A DNA stretch of 63,641 bases from Paenibacillus polymyxa (GTDB taxonomy: Bacteria > Bacillota > Bacilli > Paenibacillales > Paenibacillaceae). A model generated the notes under the pieces. It was not told the DNA's origin and searched no databases. It worked only from the letters and a program-made list of their open reading frames with translations. This document shows positions 24,848 to 33,757 of this stretch, piece by piece. The stretch is from positions 1 to 63,641 of the forward strand of contig NZ_JAGGNR010000023.1 in assembly GCF_018614975.1 (NCBI RefSeq), read 5' to 3'. The number at the start of each line of letters is the position of its first letter. Within the stretch, counting starts at the first letter, position 1. A program made the position numbers and the translations under genes.

Positions 24848-27800
24848 TTGGCAGGACATCTTGTTCAATATGGTCGACGCACTCGGCGCAGTTATGCACG
24901 AATTAACGAGATACTCGAAGTTCCGAACCTGATTGAAATCCAACAAAAATCCTATGATTGGTTTTTGGAGGAAGGGTTGCGCGAAATGTTCCAGGATATC
25001 TCGCCGATCCAGGATTTTACAGGTAACTTAATTTTGGAATTTATCGATTACAGTCTCGGTGAACCGAAGTATACAGTAGACGACGCGAAAGAGCGTGACG
25101 TTACGTATGCAGCGCCGCTTCGGGTCAAAGTCCGGCTCATTAATAAGGAAACCGGCGAAGTCAAAGAGCAGGAAGTATTCATGGGAGATTTCCCGCTGAT
25201 GACCAACACGGGCACATTTATTATTAATGGTGCGGAACGGGTTATTGTCAGCCAGTTGGTTCGCTCTCCTAGCGTTTACTTCAGTACCAAAGTAGATAAA
25301 AACGCCAAAAAAACGTATACCGCTACAGTTATTCCTAACCGCGGCGCTTGGCTCGAACTGGAGATGGACGCGAAGGATGTTGTTTACGTCCGGATCGACC
25401 GTACACGTAAAATACCGGTTACGGTTCTCCTGCGTTCACTTGGTTTTGGCACAGATGCTGAGATTTTGGATCTGCTCGGTAATGACGAATATATCCGCAA
25501 CACACTGGACAAAGACAACACGGATTCCACGGAGAAAGCACTCATTGAGATCTATGAGCGTCTTCGTCCGGGCGAGCCTCCAACGCTGGATAATGCGAAA
25601 AGCTTGCTCGTAGCACGTTTCTTTGATCCAAAACGTTATGACCTGGCTAATGTAGGTCGTTACAAAATGAATAAAAAACTTCACATCAAAAACCGCTTGT
25701 TTAACCAGCGCTTGGCTGAGTCACTTGTTGACACTGAGACAGGTGAAATCATTGCTGAAGCAGGTCAAATGGTTGATCGTCGTTTGTTGGATGAAATCAT
25801 GCCGTATCTGGAGAAAAGCGTTGGATTCCGCACGTATCATGTGGGTAACGGCGTTTTGGATGCCAATGATATCCCTATGCAAACGATTGATGTGTTCTCA
25901 CCAACTGAAGATGGTAAAGTGGTCAAACTGATTGCCAATGCAAACATTGACAAGTCCGTCAAAAACGTGACACCGGCGGATATCATTTCGTCCATCAGTT
26001 ATTTCCTTAACCTTCTGCAGGGAATTGGTAGCACGGATGATATCGATCATTTGGGTAACCGTCGTTTGCGTTCGGTGGGTGAACTCCTGCAGAACCAGTT
26101 CCGTATTGGCTTGTCCCGTATGGAGCGTGTGGTTCGTGAGAGAATGTCCATTCAGGATGCTAACGTAATTACACCACAGGCTTTGATTAACATACGTCCT
26201 GTTATTGCATCGATCAAAGAGTTCTTTGGTAGCTCTCAGTTGTCACAGTTTATGGATCAAACGAACCCGCTGGGTGAGTTGACACATAAACGTCGTTTGT
26301 CCGCACTTGGACCCGGTGGTTTGACGCGTGAGCGCGCAGGTATGGAAGTACGTGACGTCCATCCATCCCACTATGGCCGTATGTGTCCAATCGAGACGCC
26401 AGAGGGACCAAACATCGGTTTGATCAACTCCTTGTCTACGTTCGCCCGTGTGAATGAATATGGCTTCATTGAAGCTCCATATCGTTGGGTTGATCCGAAA
26501 ACAGGTATTGTAACCGAGCAAATTGATTACCTGACAGCGGACGAAGAGGACAACTATGTTATCGCGCAAGCGAATGCGAAGTTGAACGAAGACGGTACAT
26601 TTGAAGAAGAAGCGATCATTGTACGTTACAACAAACAGTCGGATAACATCCTTACGATGCCGAGTGAGCGAGTTGACTACATGGACGTATCTCCTAAACA
26701 GGTTGTATCCGTCGCTACAGCGCTGATCCCGTTCCTTGAGAACGATGACTCCAACCGTGCACTCATGGGATCTAACATGCAGCGGCAGGCGGTTCCACTC
26801 TTGATTCCTAAAGCACCACTTGTAGGAACAGGTATGGAGCACAAAGCTGCAAAAGATTCTGGTGTATGTATTGTCTCCGATTATGACGGAATTATTGAAC
26901 GTTCTTCTGCGAACGAAATTTGGCTCCGTCGAGTTGAAGAAGTGGACGGTCAGGAAGTTAAAGGCGATATCGTTAAATATAAATTACACAAATTTATGCG
27001 TTCGAACCAAGGAACATGCATTAACCAGCGTCCGATTGTCAAAAGAGGTGCCGCTGTCAAAGCTGGCGATATCCTCGCTGATGGTCCTTCAACGGAAATG
27101 GGTGAATTGGCTCTGGGACGTAACGTTGTTGTTGCCTTCATGACTTGGGAAGGTTACAACTACGAGGATGCGATCTTGCTCAGTGAAAAACTCGTTAAGG
27201 AAGATGTATACACATCCATCCACATCGAGGAGTATGAGTCAGAAGCACGTGATACTAAGCTCGGACCTGAAGAGATCACACGTGACATCCCTAACGTTGG
27301 GGAAGAAGCGCTGCGTAACTTGGATGAGCGCGGTATTATCCGCATTGGTGCTGAGATCAGTGCTGGCGACATTCTGGTTGGTAAAGTAACACCTAAGGGT
27401 GTAACAGAGCTGACTGCAGAAGAACGTCTCTTGCATGCGATCTTTGGTGAGAAAGCACGTGAAGTACGTGATACTTCGTTGCGTGTACCACATGGTACTG
27501 ACGGTATCGTAGTAGACGTGAAAGTATTTACCCGTGAAAACGGTGATGAGCTGCCTCCAGGTGTTAACCAACTCGTTCGTGTATATATCGCTCAAAAACG
27601 GAAAATTTCCGAGGGTGATAAAATGGCCGGACGTCACGGTAACAAAGGGGTCGTGGCCCGCATCTTGCCGGAAGAAGATATGCCTTTCCTGCCAGACGGT
27701 ACACCGGTTCAGATCGTTCTTAACCCACTGGGCGTACCTTCCCGGATGAACATCGGTCAAGTGCTCGAGGTTCACTTGGGTATGGCGGCGATGCAACTGG

Positions 27801-28393
27801 GTATTCACGTCGCAACTCCTGTATTCGACGGAGCGAAGGAGTATGACGTCTTCGATACGATGGAAGAAGCAGGTATGCAACGTAATGGTAAAACTGTCCT
27901 GTATGATGGTCGTACAGGTGAAGAGTTTGAACGTGAAGTTACCGTAGGTGTCATGCACATGATCAAATTGGCACACATGGTTGATGATAAAATCCATGCC
28001 CGTTCCACGGGTCCTTACTCACTTGTTACGCAACAGCCATTGGGTGGTAAAGCCCAATTTGGTGGACAACGTTTCGGGGAGATGGAAGTATGGGCGCTTG
28101 AGGCTTACGGTGCTGCTTATACACTGCAAGAAATCTTGACCGTTAAATCCGATGACGTTGTTGGTCGGGTTAAAACGTATGAATCCATCGTCAAAGGTGA
28201 GAATGTTCCGGAACCAGGCGTTCCAGAATCATTTAAAGTATTGATCAAAGAGCTGCAAAGCTTGGGTATGGACGTTAAGATTTTGAGCGAAGATGAGCAA
28301 GAGATTGAAATGAGAGAAATGGACGATGAAGATGACGCTGCGAGCGATAAGCTCAGCCTCAACCTTGAGGGTACAGAGGTCGGAGCGGAATAA
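24848..28393 (+). CDS. rpoB: DNA-directed RNA polymerase subunit beta
   Basis: RpoB forms half of the polymerase active-site cleft. The 1181-residue product follows B. subtilis RpoB closely over its length. The rifampicin pocket segment (SSQLSQFMDQTNPLGELTHKRR) keeps the residues linked to sensitivity: the Q, D, H, R and S positions are unaltered. I chose TTG 24848, seven to eight bases after GAGGGGTGA, giving MAGHLVQYGRR; the TTG at 24830 lies before the ribosome site. Confidence 0.97.
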   Translation: MAGHLVQYGRRTRRSYARINEILEVPNLIEIQQKSYDWFLEEGLREMFQDISPIQDFTGNLILEFIDYSLGEPKYTVDDAKERDVTYAAPLRVKVRLINKETGEVKEQEVFMGDFPLMTNTGTFIINGAERVIVSQLVRSPSVYFSTKVDKNAKKTYTATVIPNRGAWLELEMDAKDVVYVRIDRTRKIPVTVLLRSLGFGTDAEILDLLGNDEYIRNTLDKDNTDSTEKALIEIYERLRPGEPPTLDNAKSLLVARFFDPKRYDLANVGRYKMNKKLHIKNRLFNQRLAESLVDTETGEIIAEAGQMVDRRLLDEIMPYLEKSVGFRTYHVGNGVLDANDIPMQTIDVFSPTEDGKVVKLIANANIDKSVKNVTPADIISSISYFLNLLQGIGSTDDIDHLGNRRLRSVGELLQNQFRIGLSRMERVVRERMSIQDANVITPQALINIRPVIASIKEFFGSSQLSQFMDQTNPLGELTHKRRLSALGPGGLTRERAGMEVRDVHPSHYGRMCPIETPEGPNIGLINSLSTFARVNEYGFIEAPYRWVDPKTGIVTEQIDYLTADEEDNYVIAQANAKLNEDGTFEEEAIIVRYNKQSDNILTMPSERVDYMDVSPKQVVSVATALIPFLENDDSNRALMGSNMQRQAVPLLIPKAPLVGTGMEHKAAKDSGVCIVSDYDGIIERSSANEIWLRRVEEVDGQEVKGDIVKYKLHKFMRSNQGTCINQRPIVKRGAAVKAGDILADGPSTEMGELALGRNVVVAFMTWEGYNYEDAILLSEKLVKEDVYTSIHIEEYESEARDTKLGPEEITRDIPNVGEEALRNLDERGIIRIGAEISAGDILVGKVTPKGVTELTAEERLLHAIFGEKAREVRDTSLRVPHGTDGIVVDVKVFTRENGDELPPGVNQLVRVYIAQKRKISEGDKMAGRHGNKGVVARILPEEDMPFLPDGTPVQIVLNPLGVPSRMNIGQVLEVHLGMAAMQLGIHVATPVFDGAKEYDVFDTMEEAGMQRNGKTVLYDGRTGEEFEREVTVGVMHMIKLAHMVDDKIHARSTGPYSLVTQQPLGGKAQFGGQRFGEMEVWALEAYGAAYTLQEILTVKSDDVVGRVKTYESIVKGENVPEPGVPESFKVLIKELQSLGMDVKILSEDEQEIEMREMDDEDDAASDKLSLNLEGTEVGAE

Positions 28394-28441
28394 ACCGCTT
28401 CGAGCGCATGATGACCGGCGTTTTTCATCAGGCTCGCATCT

Positions 28442-28461
28442 TCTCCGGCTTCGGCCGGAGA
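28442..28461 (+). other. Stable rpoB-rpoC intercistronic hairpin
   Basis: A perfect 8-bp stem (TCTCCGGC/GCCGGAGA) with a TTCG tetraloop lies in the 112-base gap. There is no T tract, so it more likely stabilises or marks a processing point in the mRNA than ends transcription. Confidence 0.6.
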
Positions 28462-28505
28462 GGGCGTAACCTAGAATACAGGAATTGGTTAAGGAGGGTT
28501 GCTCC

Positions 28506-31500
28506 TTGTTGGACGTCAACAATTTCGAATACATGAAGATCGGGCTTGCTTCCCCAGAGAAAATTCGTTCTTGGTCCCGCGGAGAAGTGAAAAAACCGGA
28601 AACGATCAACTATCGTACGTTGAAACCGGAAAAAGAAGGGCTGTTCTGCGAAAAGATTTTTGGCCCTACAAAAGACTGGGAATGTCATTGCGGTAAATAC
28701 AAACGCGTCCGTTATAAAGGCGTTGTCTGTGATCGTTGTGGCGTTGAAGTAACACGTGCGAAAGTACGCCGCGAACGGATGGGCCATATTGAGCTCGCTG
28801 CTCCGGTATCGCATATCTGGTACTTCAAAGGTATTCCGAGCCGTATGGGTCTTGCTCTGGATATGTCTCCAAGATCTCTTGAAGAGATTATTTATTTTGC
28901 ATCATATGTTGTAACTGATCCAGGAGAAACTCCACTGGAGAAAAAACAGCTGTTGTCCGAGAAAGAATACCGCAGCTACCGTGAAAAATACGGCTATGGT
29001 TTCCAGGCTGGCATGGGCGCAGAAGCGGTTAAAAAATTGCTTCAAGACCTTGACATAGACAAAGAGCTCGAGTTCCTGAAAGAAGAGCTCCGGACTGCGC
29101 AAGGACAACGTCGTAATCGTGCAATTAAACGTCTGGAAGTTATCGAAGCATTCCGCAACTCCGGCAATAAGCCAGAGTGGATGATCATGGATGTACTTCC
29201 TGTTATCCCGCCGGAACTTCGTCCAATGGTACAGTTGGATGGTGGACGTTTTGCAACGTCTGACCTGAATGACTTGTATCGCCGTGTAATCAACCGGAAC
29301 AACCGTCTGAAACGTCTGCTTGATCTGGGCGCGCCAGATATTATCGTGCAAAATGAAAAACGGATGTTGCAGGAAGCTGTTGACGCATTGATCGATAATG
29401 GTCGTCGTGGACGCCCGGTGACGGGTCCTGGTAACCGTCCATTGAAATCTCTCAGCCACATGCTGAAAGGTAAACAAGGACGTTTCCGTCAAAACTTGCT
29501 CGGTAAACGGGTTGACTATTCTGGTCGTTCCGTTATCGTTGTTGGACCTTACCTGAAAATGTATCAGTGTGGTCTGCCAAAAGATATGGCACTTGAATTG
29601 TTCAAGCCTTTTGTTATGAAAGAGCTTGTAAATAAAGGGCTTGCCCACAACATCAAGAGCGCGAAACGTAAAGTTGAACGTGTAAGTCCTGAAGTATGGG
29701 ATGTTCTTGAAGAAGTAATCAAGGAGCATCCGGTTCTGTTGAACCGTGCCCCTACGCTTCACAGACTCGGTATTCAAGCATTTGAACCGATTCTCGTTGA
29801 AGGTAAAGCAATTCGTCTTCACCCGCTCGTATGTACGGCATACAATGCCGACTTTGACGGTGACCAAATGGCCGTGCACGTTCCGTTATCCGCTGAAGCT
29901 CAAGCGGAAGCACGTATCCTGATGCTTGCATCAGGTAACATTTTGAACCCGAAAGACGGTAAACCGGTTGTTACTCCTTCCCAGGATATGGTGCTTGGTT
30001 CTTATTACCTCACTATGGACAACAAGGAAGAAAAGGGCACAGGTATGATCTTGCGTACAGTTAACGAAGCTGTATCCGCATATCAACGTGGTACTGCTGG
30101 TCTGCATGCGCGTGTAGCTATTCCGGTTAAGGCGCTTGGTAAAACAAGCTTCACGGAAAAACAGCAAGAAGGAATGTTGCTGACAACGATCGGTAAAATT
30201 ATCTTCAATGAAATTTTCCCGGCAAGCTTCCCGTATATCAATGATGCGACTCGTGCTAACCTATACCAAGGTACTGCAGATCACTCATTTGTATATGAAA
30301 AAGGCGCTGATCTCAGAGAAGCTATTATGAATGCTCCTCTGGCTGGCGGTGTCGGTAAAGAATACCTCGGCTCCATCATTGCACGTTGTTTTGAAATTTA
30401 TCACACAACGGAAACAGCCGTTATTTTGGATAAAATCAAACAACTTGGATTCACATACTCTACACGTGCCGGTATTACGGTTGCGGTATCTGATGTTATC
30501 GTTCCGCCTGAGAAGTTTGAAATCCTTAGACAATCTGAGGAAAAAGCACAAATCGTTACGAATCAGTACCGTCGTGGTCTGATTACGAATGAAGAGCGCT
30601 ATGACCGTATCATTGATATCTGGTCAAAATCCAAAGATGACATCACTGAGATTCTGATGAAATCAATGGATCGTTACAACTCGATTATGATGATGGTAGA
30701 CTCCAAAGCACGGGGTAACAAATCGCAAATCACCCAATTGGGCGGTATGCGTGGTCTGATGGCCAACCCATCCGGTCGAATTATCGAACTCCCAATCAAA
30801 TCGAACTTCCGTGAAGGTCTGACGGTACTGGAGTACTTTATCTCCACTCACGGAGCGCGTAAAGGTTTGGCGGATACAGCCCTGCGTACAGCCGATTCAG
30901 GTTACCTGACTCGTCGTCTCGTAGACGTAGCCCAAGACGTAATCGTGCGTGATGATGATTGTGGTACAGATAAAGGCTTTACGGTAAGTCGTATTCAGGA
31001 TGGTAAAGAGGTTATCGAAGATCTCTACGACCGTATTGAAGGCAGATATTGCTTCGAGACTCTTCGTCATCCGGAAACGAAAGAAATCATTGTAGGTCGC
31101 AATGAATTGATTGACTCCGATAAAGCAGAAGCGATCATCAAAGCAGGTATTACTAAATTGCAAATCCGATCCGTCCTCAGCTGCCGTGCAAGTCATGGTG
31201 TCTGCAAGAAGTGTTATGGTCGCAACCTCGCGACAGGTAAACACGTGGAGATTGGTGAAGCAGTTGGTATTATTGCAGCACAGTCCATTGGTGAGCCGGG
31301 AACACAGCTTACAATGCGTACATTCCACACCGGTGGTGTAGCCGGAGACGATATTACGCAAGGTTTGCCGCGTATCCAGGAGTTGTTTGAAGCTCGTAAT
31401 CCTAAGGGTCAAGCAACAATCAGTGAGATTGATGGTGTAGTTAAAGAGATTCGCGAAGCGAAAGATCGTCGTGAAATCGAAATTCAAGGTGAAGCGGAAT

Positions 31501-32120
31501 CCAAAGTATACGCCGTTACCTACGGTTCCCGTGTGCGCGTAAGCGAAGGCATGGAAATTGAAGCGGGTGACGAGTTGACAGACGGTTCCATCGATCCAAA
31601 AGAAATGCTGCGCATTAAAGGCATACGTGGCGTACAAAACTACATTTTGCAGGAAGTACAACGCGTATACCGTAACCAAGGCGTAGAAATCAATGACAAA
31701 CACGTTGAAGTTATGATCCGTCAAATGTTGCGTAAAATCCGCATCGTTGATGCAGGAGATACAACACTGTTGCCAGGGTCGTTCGTGGATATGCATGAGT
31801 ACGAAAGAGCTAACAAAATAGCGATCCTTAGTGATAAAGAGCCAGCGGTTGCAAAACCAATCCTGCTCGGTATTACGAAAGCATCCTTGGAAACAGACTC
31901 CTTCCTCTCGGCGGCTTCGTTCCAAGAAACTACACGTGTATTGACAGATGCGGCGATCAAAGGTAAAGTCGATCAGTTGCTCGGTCTGAAAGAAAATGTA
32001 ATCATCGGTAAATTGATTCCTGCTGGTACAGGTATGCACCGTTACCGCAGCATCAAATTTGCTGAGCCAGAAGATGGTCAATCTTCAGTAGAAGAACTTG
32101 AGCCAGTTTCGGTTGATTAA
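28506..32120 (+). CDS. rpoC: DNA-directed RNA polymerase subunit beta'
   Basis: RpoC holds the catalytic magnesium with NADFDGD, which is present. The N-terminal zinc site is visible as CHCG ... CDRCG near residues 60-78, and the second as CRASHGVCKKCYG. The 1204-residue product is normal for Bacillales. TTG 28506 follows AAGGAGGG by seven bases and gives MLDVNNFEY, the family start; the next codon is also TTG. Confidence 0.97.
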   Translation: MLDVNNFEYMKIGLASPEKIRSWSRGEVKKPETINYRTLKPEKEGLFCEKIFGPTKDWECHCGKYKRVRYKGVVCDRCGVEVTRAKVRRERMGHIELAAPVSHIWYFKGIPSRMGLALDMSPRSLEEIIYFASYVVTDPGETPLEKKQLLSEKEYRSYREKYGYGFQAGMGAEAVKKLLQDLDIDKELEFLKEELRTAQGQRRNRAIKRLEVIEAFRNSGNKPEWMIMDVLPVIPPELRPMVQLDGGRFATSDLNDLYRRVINRNNRLKRLLDLGAPDIIVQNEKRMLQEAVDALIDNGRRGRPVTGPGNRPLKSLSHMLKGKQGRFRQNLLGKRVDYSGRSVIVVGPYLKMYQCGLPKDMALELFKPFVMKELVNKGLAHNIKSAKRKVERVSPEVWDVLEEVIKEHPVLLNRAPTLHRLGIQAFEPILVEGKAIRLHPLVCTAYNADFDGDQMAVHVPLSAEAQAEARILMLASGNILNPKDGKPVVTPSQDMVLGSYYLTMDNKEEKGTGMILRTVNEAVSAYQRGTAGLHARVAIPVKALGKTSFTEKQQEGMLLTTIGKIIFNEIFPASFPYINDATRANLYQGTADHSFVYEKGADLREAIMNAPLAGGVGKEYLGSIIARCFEIYHTTETAVILDKIKQLGFTYSTRAGITVAVSDVIVPPEKFEILRQSEEKAQIVTNQYRRGLITNEERYDRIIDIWSKSKDDITEILMKSMDRYNSIMMMVDSKARGNKSQITQLGGMRGLMANPSGRIIELPIKSNFREGLTVLEYFISTHGARKGLADTALRTADSGYLTRRLVDVAQDVIVRDDDCGTDKGFTVSRIQDGKEVIEDLYDRIEGRYCFETLRHPETKEIIVGRNELIDSDKAEAIIKAGITKLQIRSVLSCRASHGVCKKCYGRNLATGKHVEIGEAVGIIAAQSIGEPGTQLTMRTFHTGGVAGDDITQGLPRIQELFEARNPKGQATISEIDGVVKEIREAKDRREIEIQGEAESKVYAVTYGSRVRVSEGMEIEAGDELTDGSIDPKEMLRIKGIRGVQNYILQEVQRVYRNQGVEINDKHVEVMIRQMLRKIRIVDAGDTTLLPGSFVDMHEYERANKIAILSDKEPAVAKPILLGITKASLETDSFLSAASFQETTRVLTDAAIKGKVDQLLGLKENVIIGKLIPAGTGMHRYRSIKFAEPEDGQSSVEELEPVSVD

Positions 32121-32241
32121 ATAGATGCCTCTCATTTAGAGGGGAATGAAAGTTATGTGCGTCAGGAGGCGGACGCTTGTATAATGCAGGCGGACGAATC
32201 CTGATGTGCGTAAACTTTAAAAAAATGTTTTAGGATTAGCA

Positions 32242-32270
32242 TTGACAATGCTTGCGCTAGATGCTAATAT
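32242..32270 (+). promoter_or_regulatory. Sigma-A promoter of the str operon
   Basis: A near-consensus TTGACA (32242-32247), a 17-bp spacer and TAATAT (32265-32270) lie upstream of the L7Ae-like gene, so the str genes need not rely on read-through from rpoC. Confidence 0.88.
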
Positions 32271-32324
32271 ATCAAAGGTGCGTGGGCAGCTGATTGTACA
32301 TGGTTCTATTCGGAGGAATGCACA

Positions 32325-32573
32325 ATGTCTAATGAAAAAGCCTTGCAAGATGCTCATGTCAAAATAGGTACCAAACAGACCATGCGGATGGTGCAGACAG
32401 ATATGGCTTCTGAAGTCTATGTCGCAGAAGATAGTGATCCGCAGCTCACTTCCAAAATCATTGCTTTGTGTGAACAACACAATGTGAAGTATACGAAAGT
32501 GGATACAATGAAAAATCTCGGCAAAGCTTGCGGGATTGGAGTGGGAGCAGCTATGGTTGCTGTCGTAAAATGA
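32325..32573 (+). CDS. rplGB: L7Ae family RNA-binding protein (YbxF)
   Basis: The 82-residue product is a small L7Ae/L30e-type protein; B. subtilis YbxF binds kink-turn RNA. The conserved NLGKACGIGVGAAMVAVV segment is at the C-terminus. CGGAGG precedes the ATG. It opens the str operon, as in B. subtilis. Confidence 0.9.
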   Translation: MSNEKALQDAHVKIGTKQTMRMVQTDMASEVYVAEDSDPQLTSKIIALCEQHNVKYTKVDTMKNLGKACGIGVGAAMVAVVK

Positions 32574-32726
32574 TAGTGTAAGGAACGTTTTTGTCCGAGA
32601 ACTTTTAGGGATTCTCCAAGGCAAAAACTTTTCATTTGTCTTTTTATGAACCGCCTGGGTCTGTGGACTTAGCGAAAAGAGGTTTATAAAGAAACATGAA
32701 TATTTGAGGAAGGGGGTGGCAATCAC

Positions 32727-33149
32727 ATGCCAACTATTAATCAACTGGTTCGTAAAGGACGTCAAGCAAAAGTTGAGAAGTCAAAATCTCCAGCTTTGCA
32801 AAAAGGATTCAACGCTTTGAAACGTGAATCTACTAACATCAGTGCCCCACAAAAACGTGGTGTCTGCACTCGTGTAGGTACAATGACTCCACGTAAACCA
32901 AACTCTGCACTTCGTAAGTATGCCCGTGTTCGTCTGACGAACCGTCTCGAGGTTACTGCTTATATCCCGGGAATCGGACATAATCTTCAAGAGCACAGTG
33001 TGGTATTGATCCGCGGAGGTAAAGTTAAAGACCTTGCAGGAGTTCGTTATCACATCGTTCGTGGAGCTCTCGATACTGCAGGCGTAAACAACCGTATGCA
33101 AGCTCGTTCGAAATACGGTGCAAAACGTCCAAAAGCTAAAAAAGCCTAA
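32727..33149 (+). CDS. rpsL: 30S ribosomal protein S12
   Basis: S12 lies at the decoding centre and affects accuracy and streptomycin binding. The 140-residue product is typical in length. Two loop positions deviate: residue 56 is Arg in TPRKPNSA, where B. subtilis and E. coli have Lys, and residue 104 is Ala in VKDLAGVRYH, where Pro is usual. Codons CGT (32892-32894) and GCA (33036-33038) show this directly. Both sites are known for streptomycin phenotypes in model bacteria. Confidence 0.97.
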   Translation: MPTINQLVRKGRQAKVEKSKSPALQKGFNALKRESTNISAPQKRGVCTRVGTMTPRKPNSALRKYARVRLTNRLEVTAYIPGIGHNLQEHSVVLIRGGKVKDLAGVRYHIVRGALDTAGVNNRMQARSKYGAKRPKAKKA

Positions 33150-33159
33150 ACCATTATAA

Positions 33160-33210
33160 GCAGAGAACCTGAGAGCCTTCTGGCTTAGGTTTGGAAGGTA
33201 CAGGGTCTGC
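33160..33210 (+). promoter_or_regulatory. rpsL-rpsG intercistronic hairpin
   Basis: GCAGA/TCTGC closes the outside, and AACCT/AGGTT with AGCC/GGCT and a TTCT loop form the inner stem. In E. coli, S7 binds the S12-S7 gap to repress its own synthesis; a similar role here is an inference. Confidence 0.45.
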
Positions 33211-33236
33211 TGAACAAGAAAGAAAGGGGGATATCC

Positions 33237-33707
33237 ATGCCACGCAAAGGTCCAGTTACGAAAAGAGACGTGTTGCCTGATCCGTTATACAACAGCAAGT
33301 TGGTTACTCGTTTAATCAACCGCATCATGATCGGCGGAAAACGCGGTGTTGCTCAAAGCATTCTGTATAATGCGTTCAAGTTGATTCAAGAACGTACGGG
33401 TAATGACCCTATGGAAGTATTTGAAGCAGCGATCAAGAACATCATGCCAGTCCTGGAAGTTAAAGCTCGCCGTGTCGGCGGTGCCAACTACCAAGTACCA
33501 ATCGAGGTGAAACCAGAGAGACGTACTGCTTTGGGATTACGTTGGCTCGTGAACTACTCCCGCAACCGCGGTGAGAAAACAATGGAAGAGCGTTTGGCGG
33601 CTGAGATCATCGACGCTTCCAACAACACAGGCGCTTCCGTTAAAAAACGCGAAGATACGCACAAAATGGCTGAAGCGAACAAAGCGTTTGCTCACTACCG
33701 TTGGTAG
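33237..33707 (+). CDS. rpsG: 30S ribosomal protein S7
   Basis: S7 nucleates assembly of the 30S head. The 156-residue product has the conserved start PRKGPVTKRDVLPDPLYNSK and the RRVGGANYQVP segment. AAAGGGGG precedes the ATG. Second r-protein of the str operon. Confidence 0.98.
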   Translation: MPRKGPVTKRDVLPDPLYNSKLVTRLINRIMIGGKRGVAQSILYNAFKLIQERTGNDPMEVFEAAIKNIMPVLEVKARRVGGANYQVPIEVKPERRTALGLRWLVNYSRNRGEKTMEERLAAEIIDASNNTGASVKKREDTHKMAEANKAFAHYRW

Positions 33708-33757
33708 GATTCAGTTCACAATAAAAAAAACTTCAATTTTGAAGGGAGACCCATTTC

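Noticed and set aside
28442..28461. Hairpin between rpoB and rpoC as a terminator
   Set aside because: No T tract follows the stem, and rpoB and rpoC are expected on one transcript.
30897..32081. Reverse-strand open frame of 394 codons opposite rpoC
   Set aside because: Shadow of rpoC with no recognisable protein features.
32121..32241. AGGCGGACG direct repeat and TCAGGA/TCCTGA inverted repeat after rpoC
   Set aside because: Short and imperfect; no known factor site or terminator tail, and the str promoter follows, so it is left as unexplained spacer.
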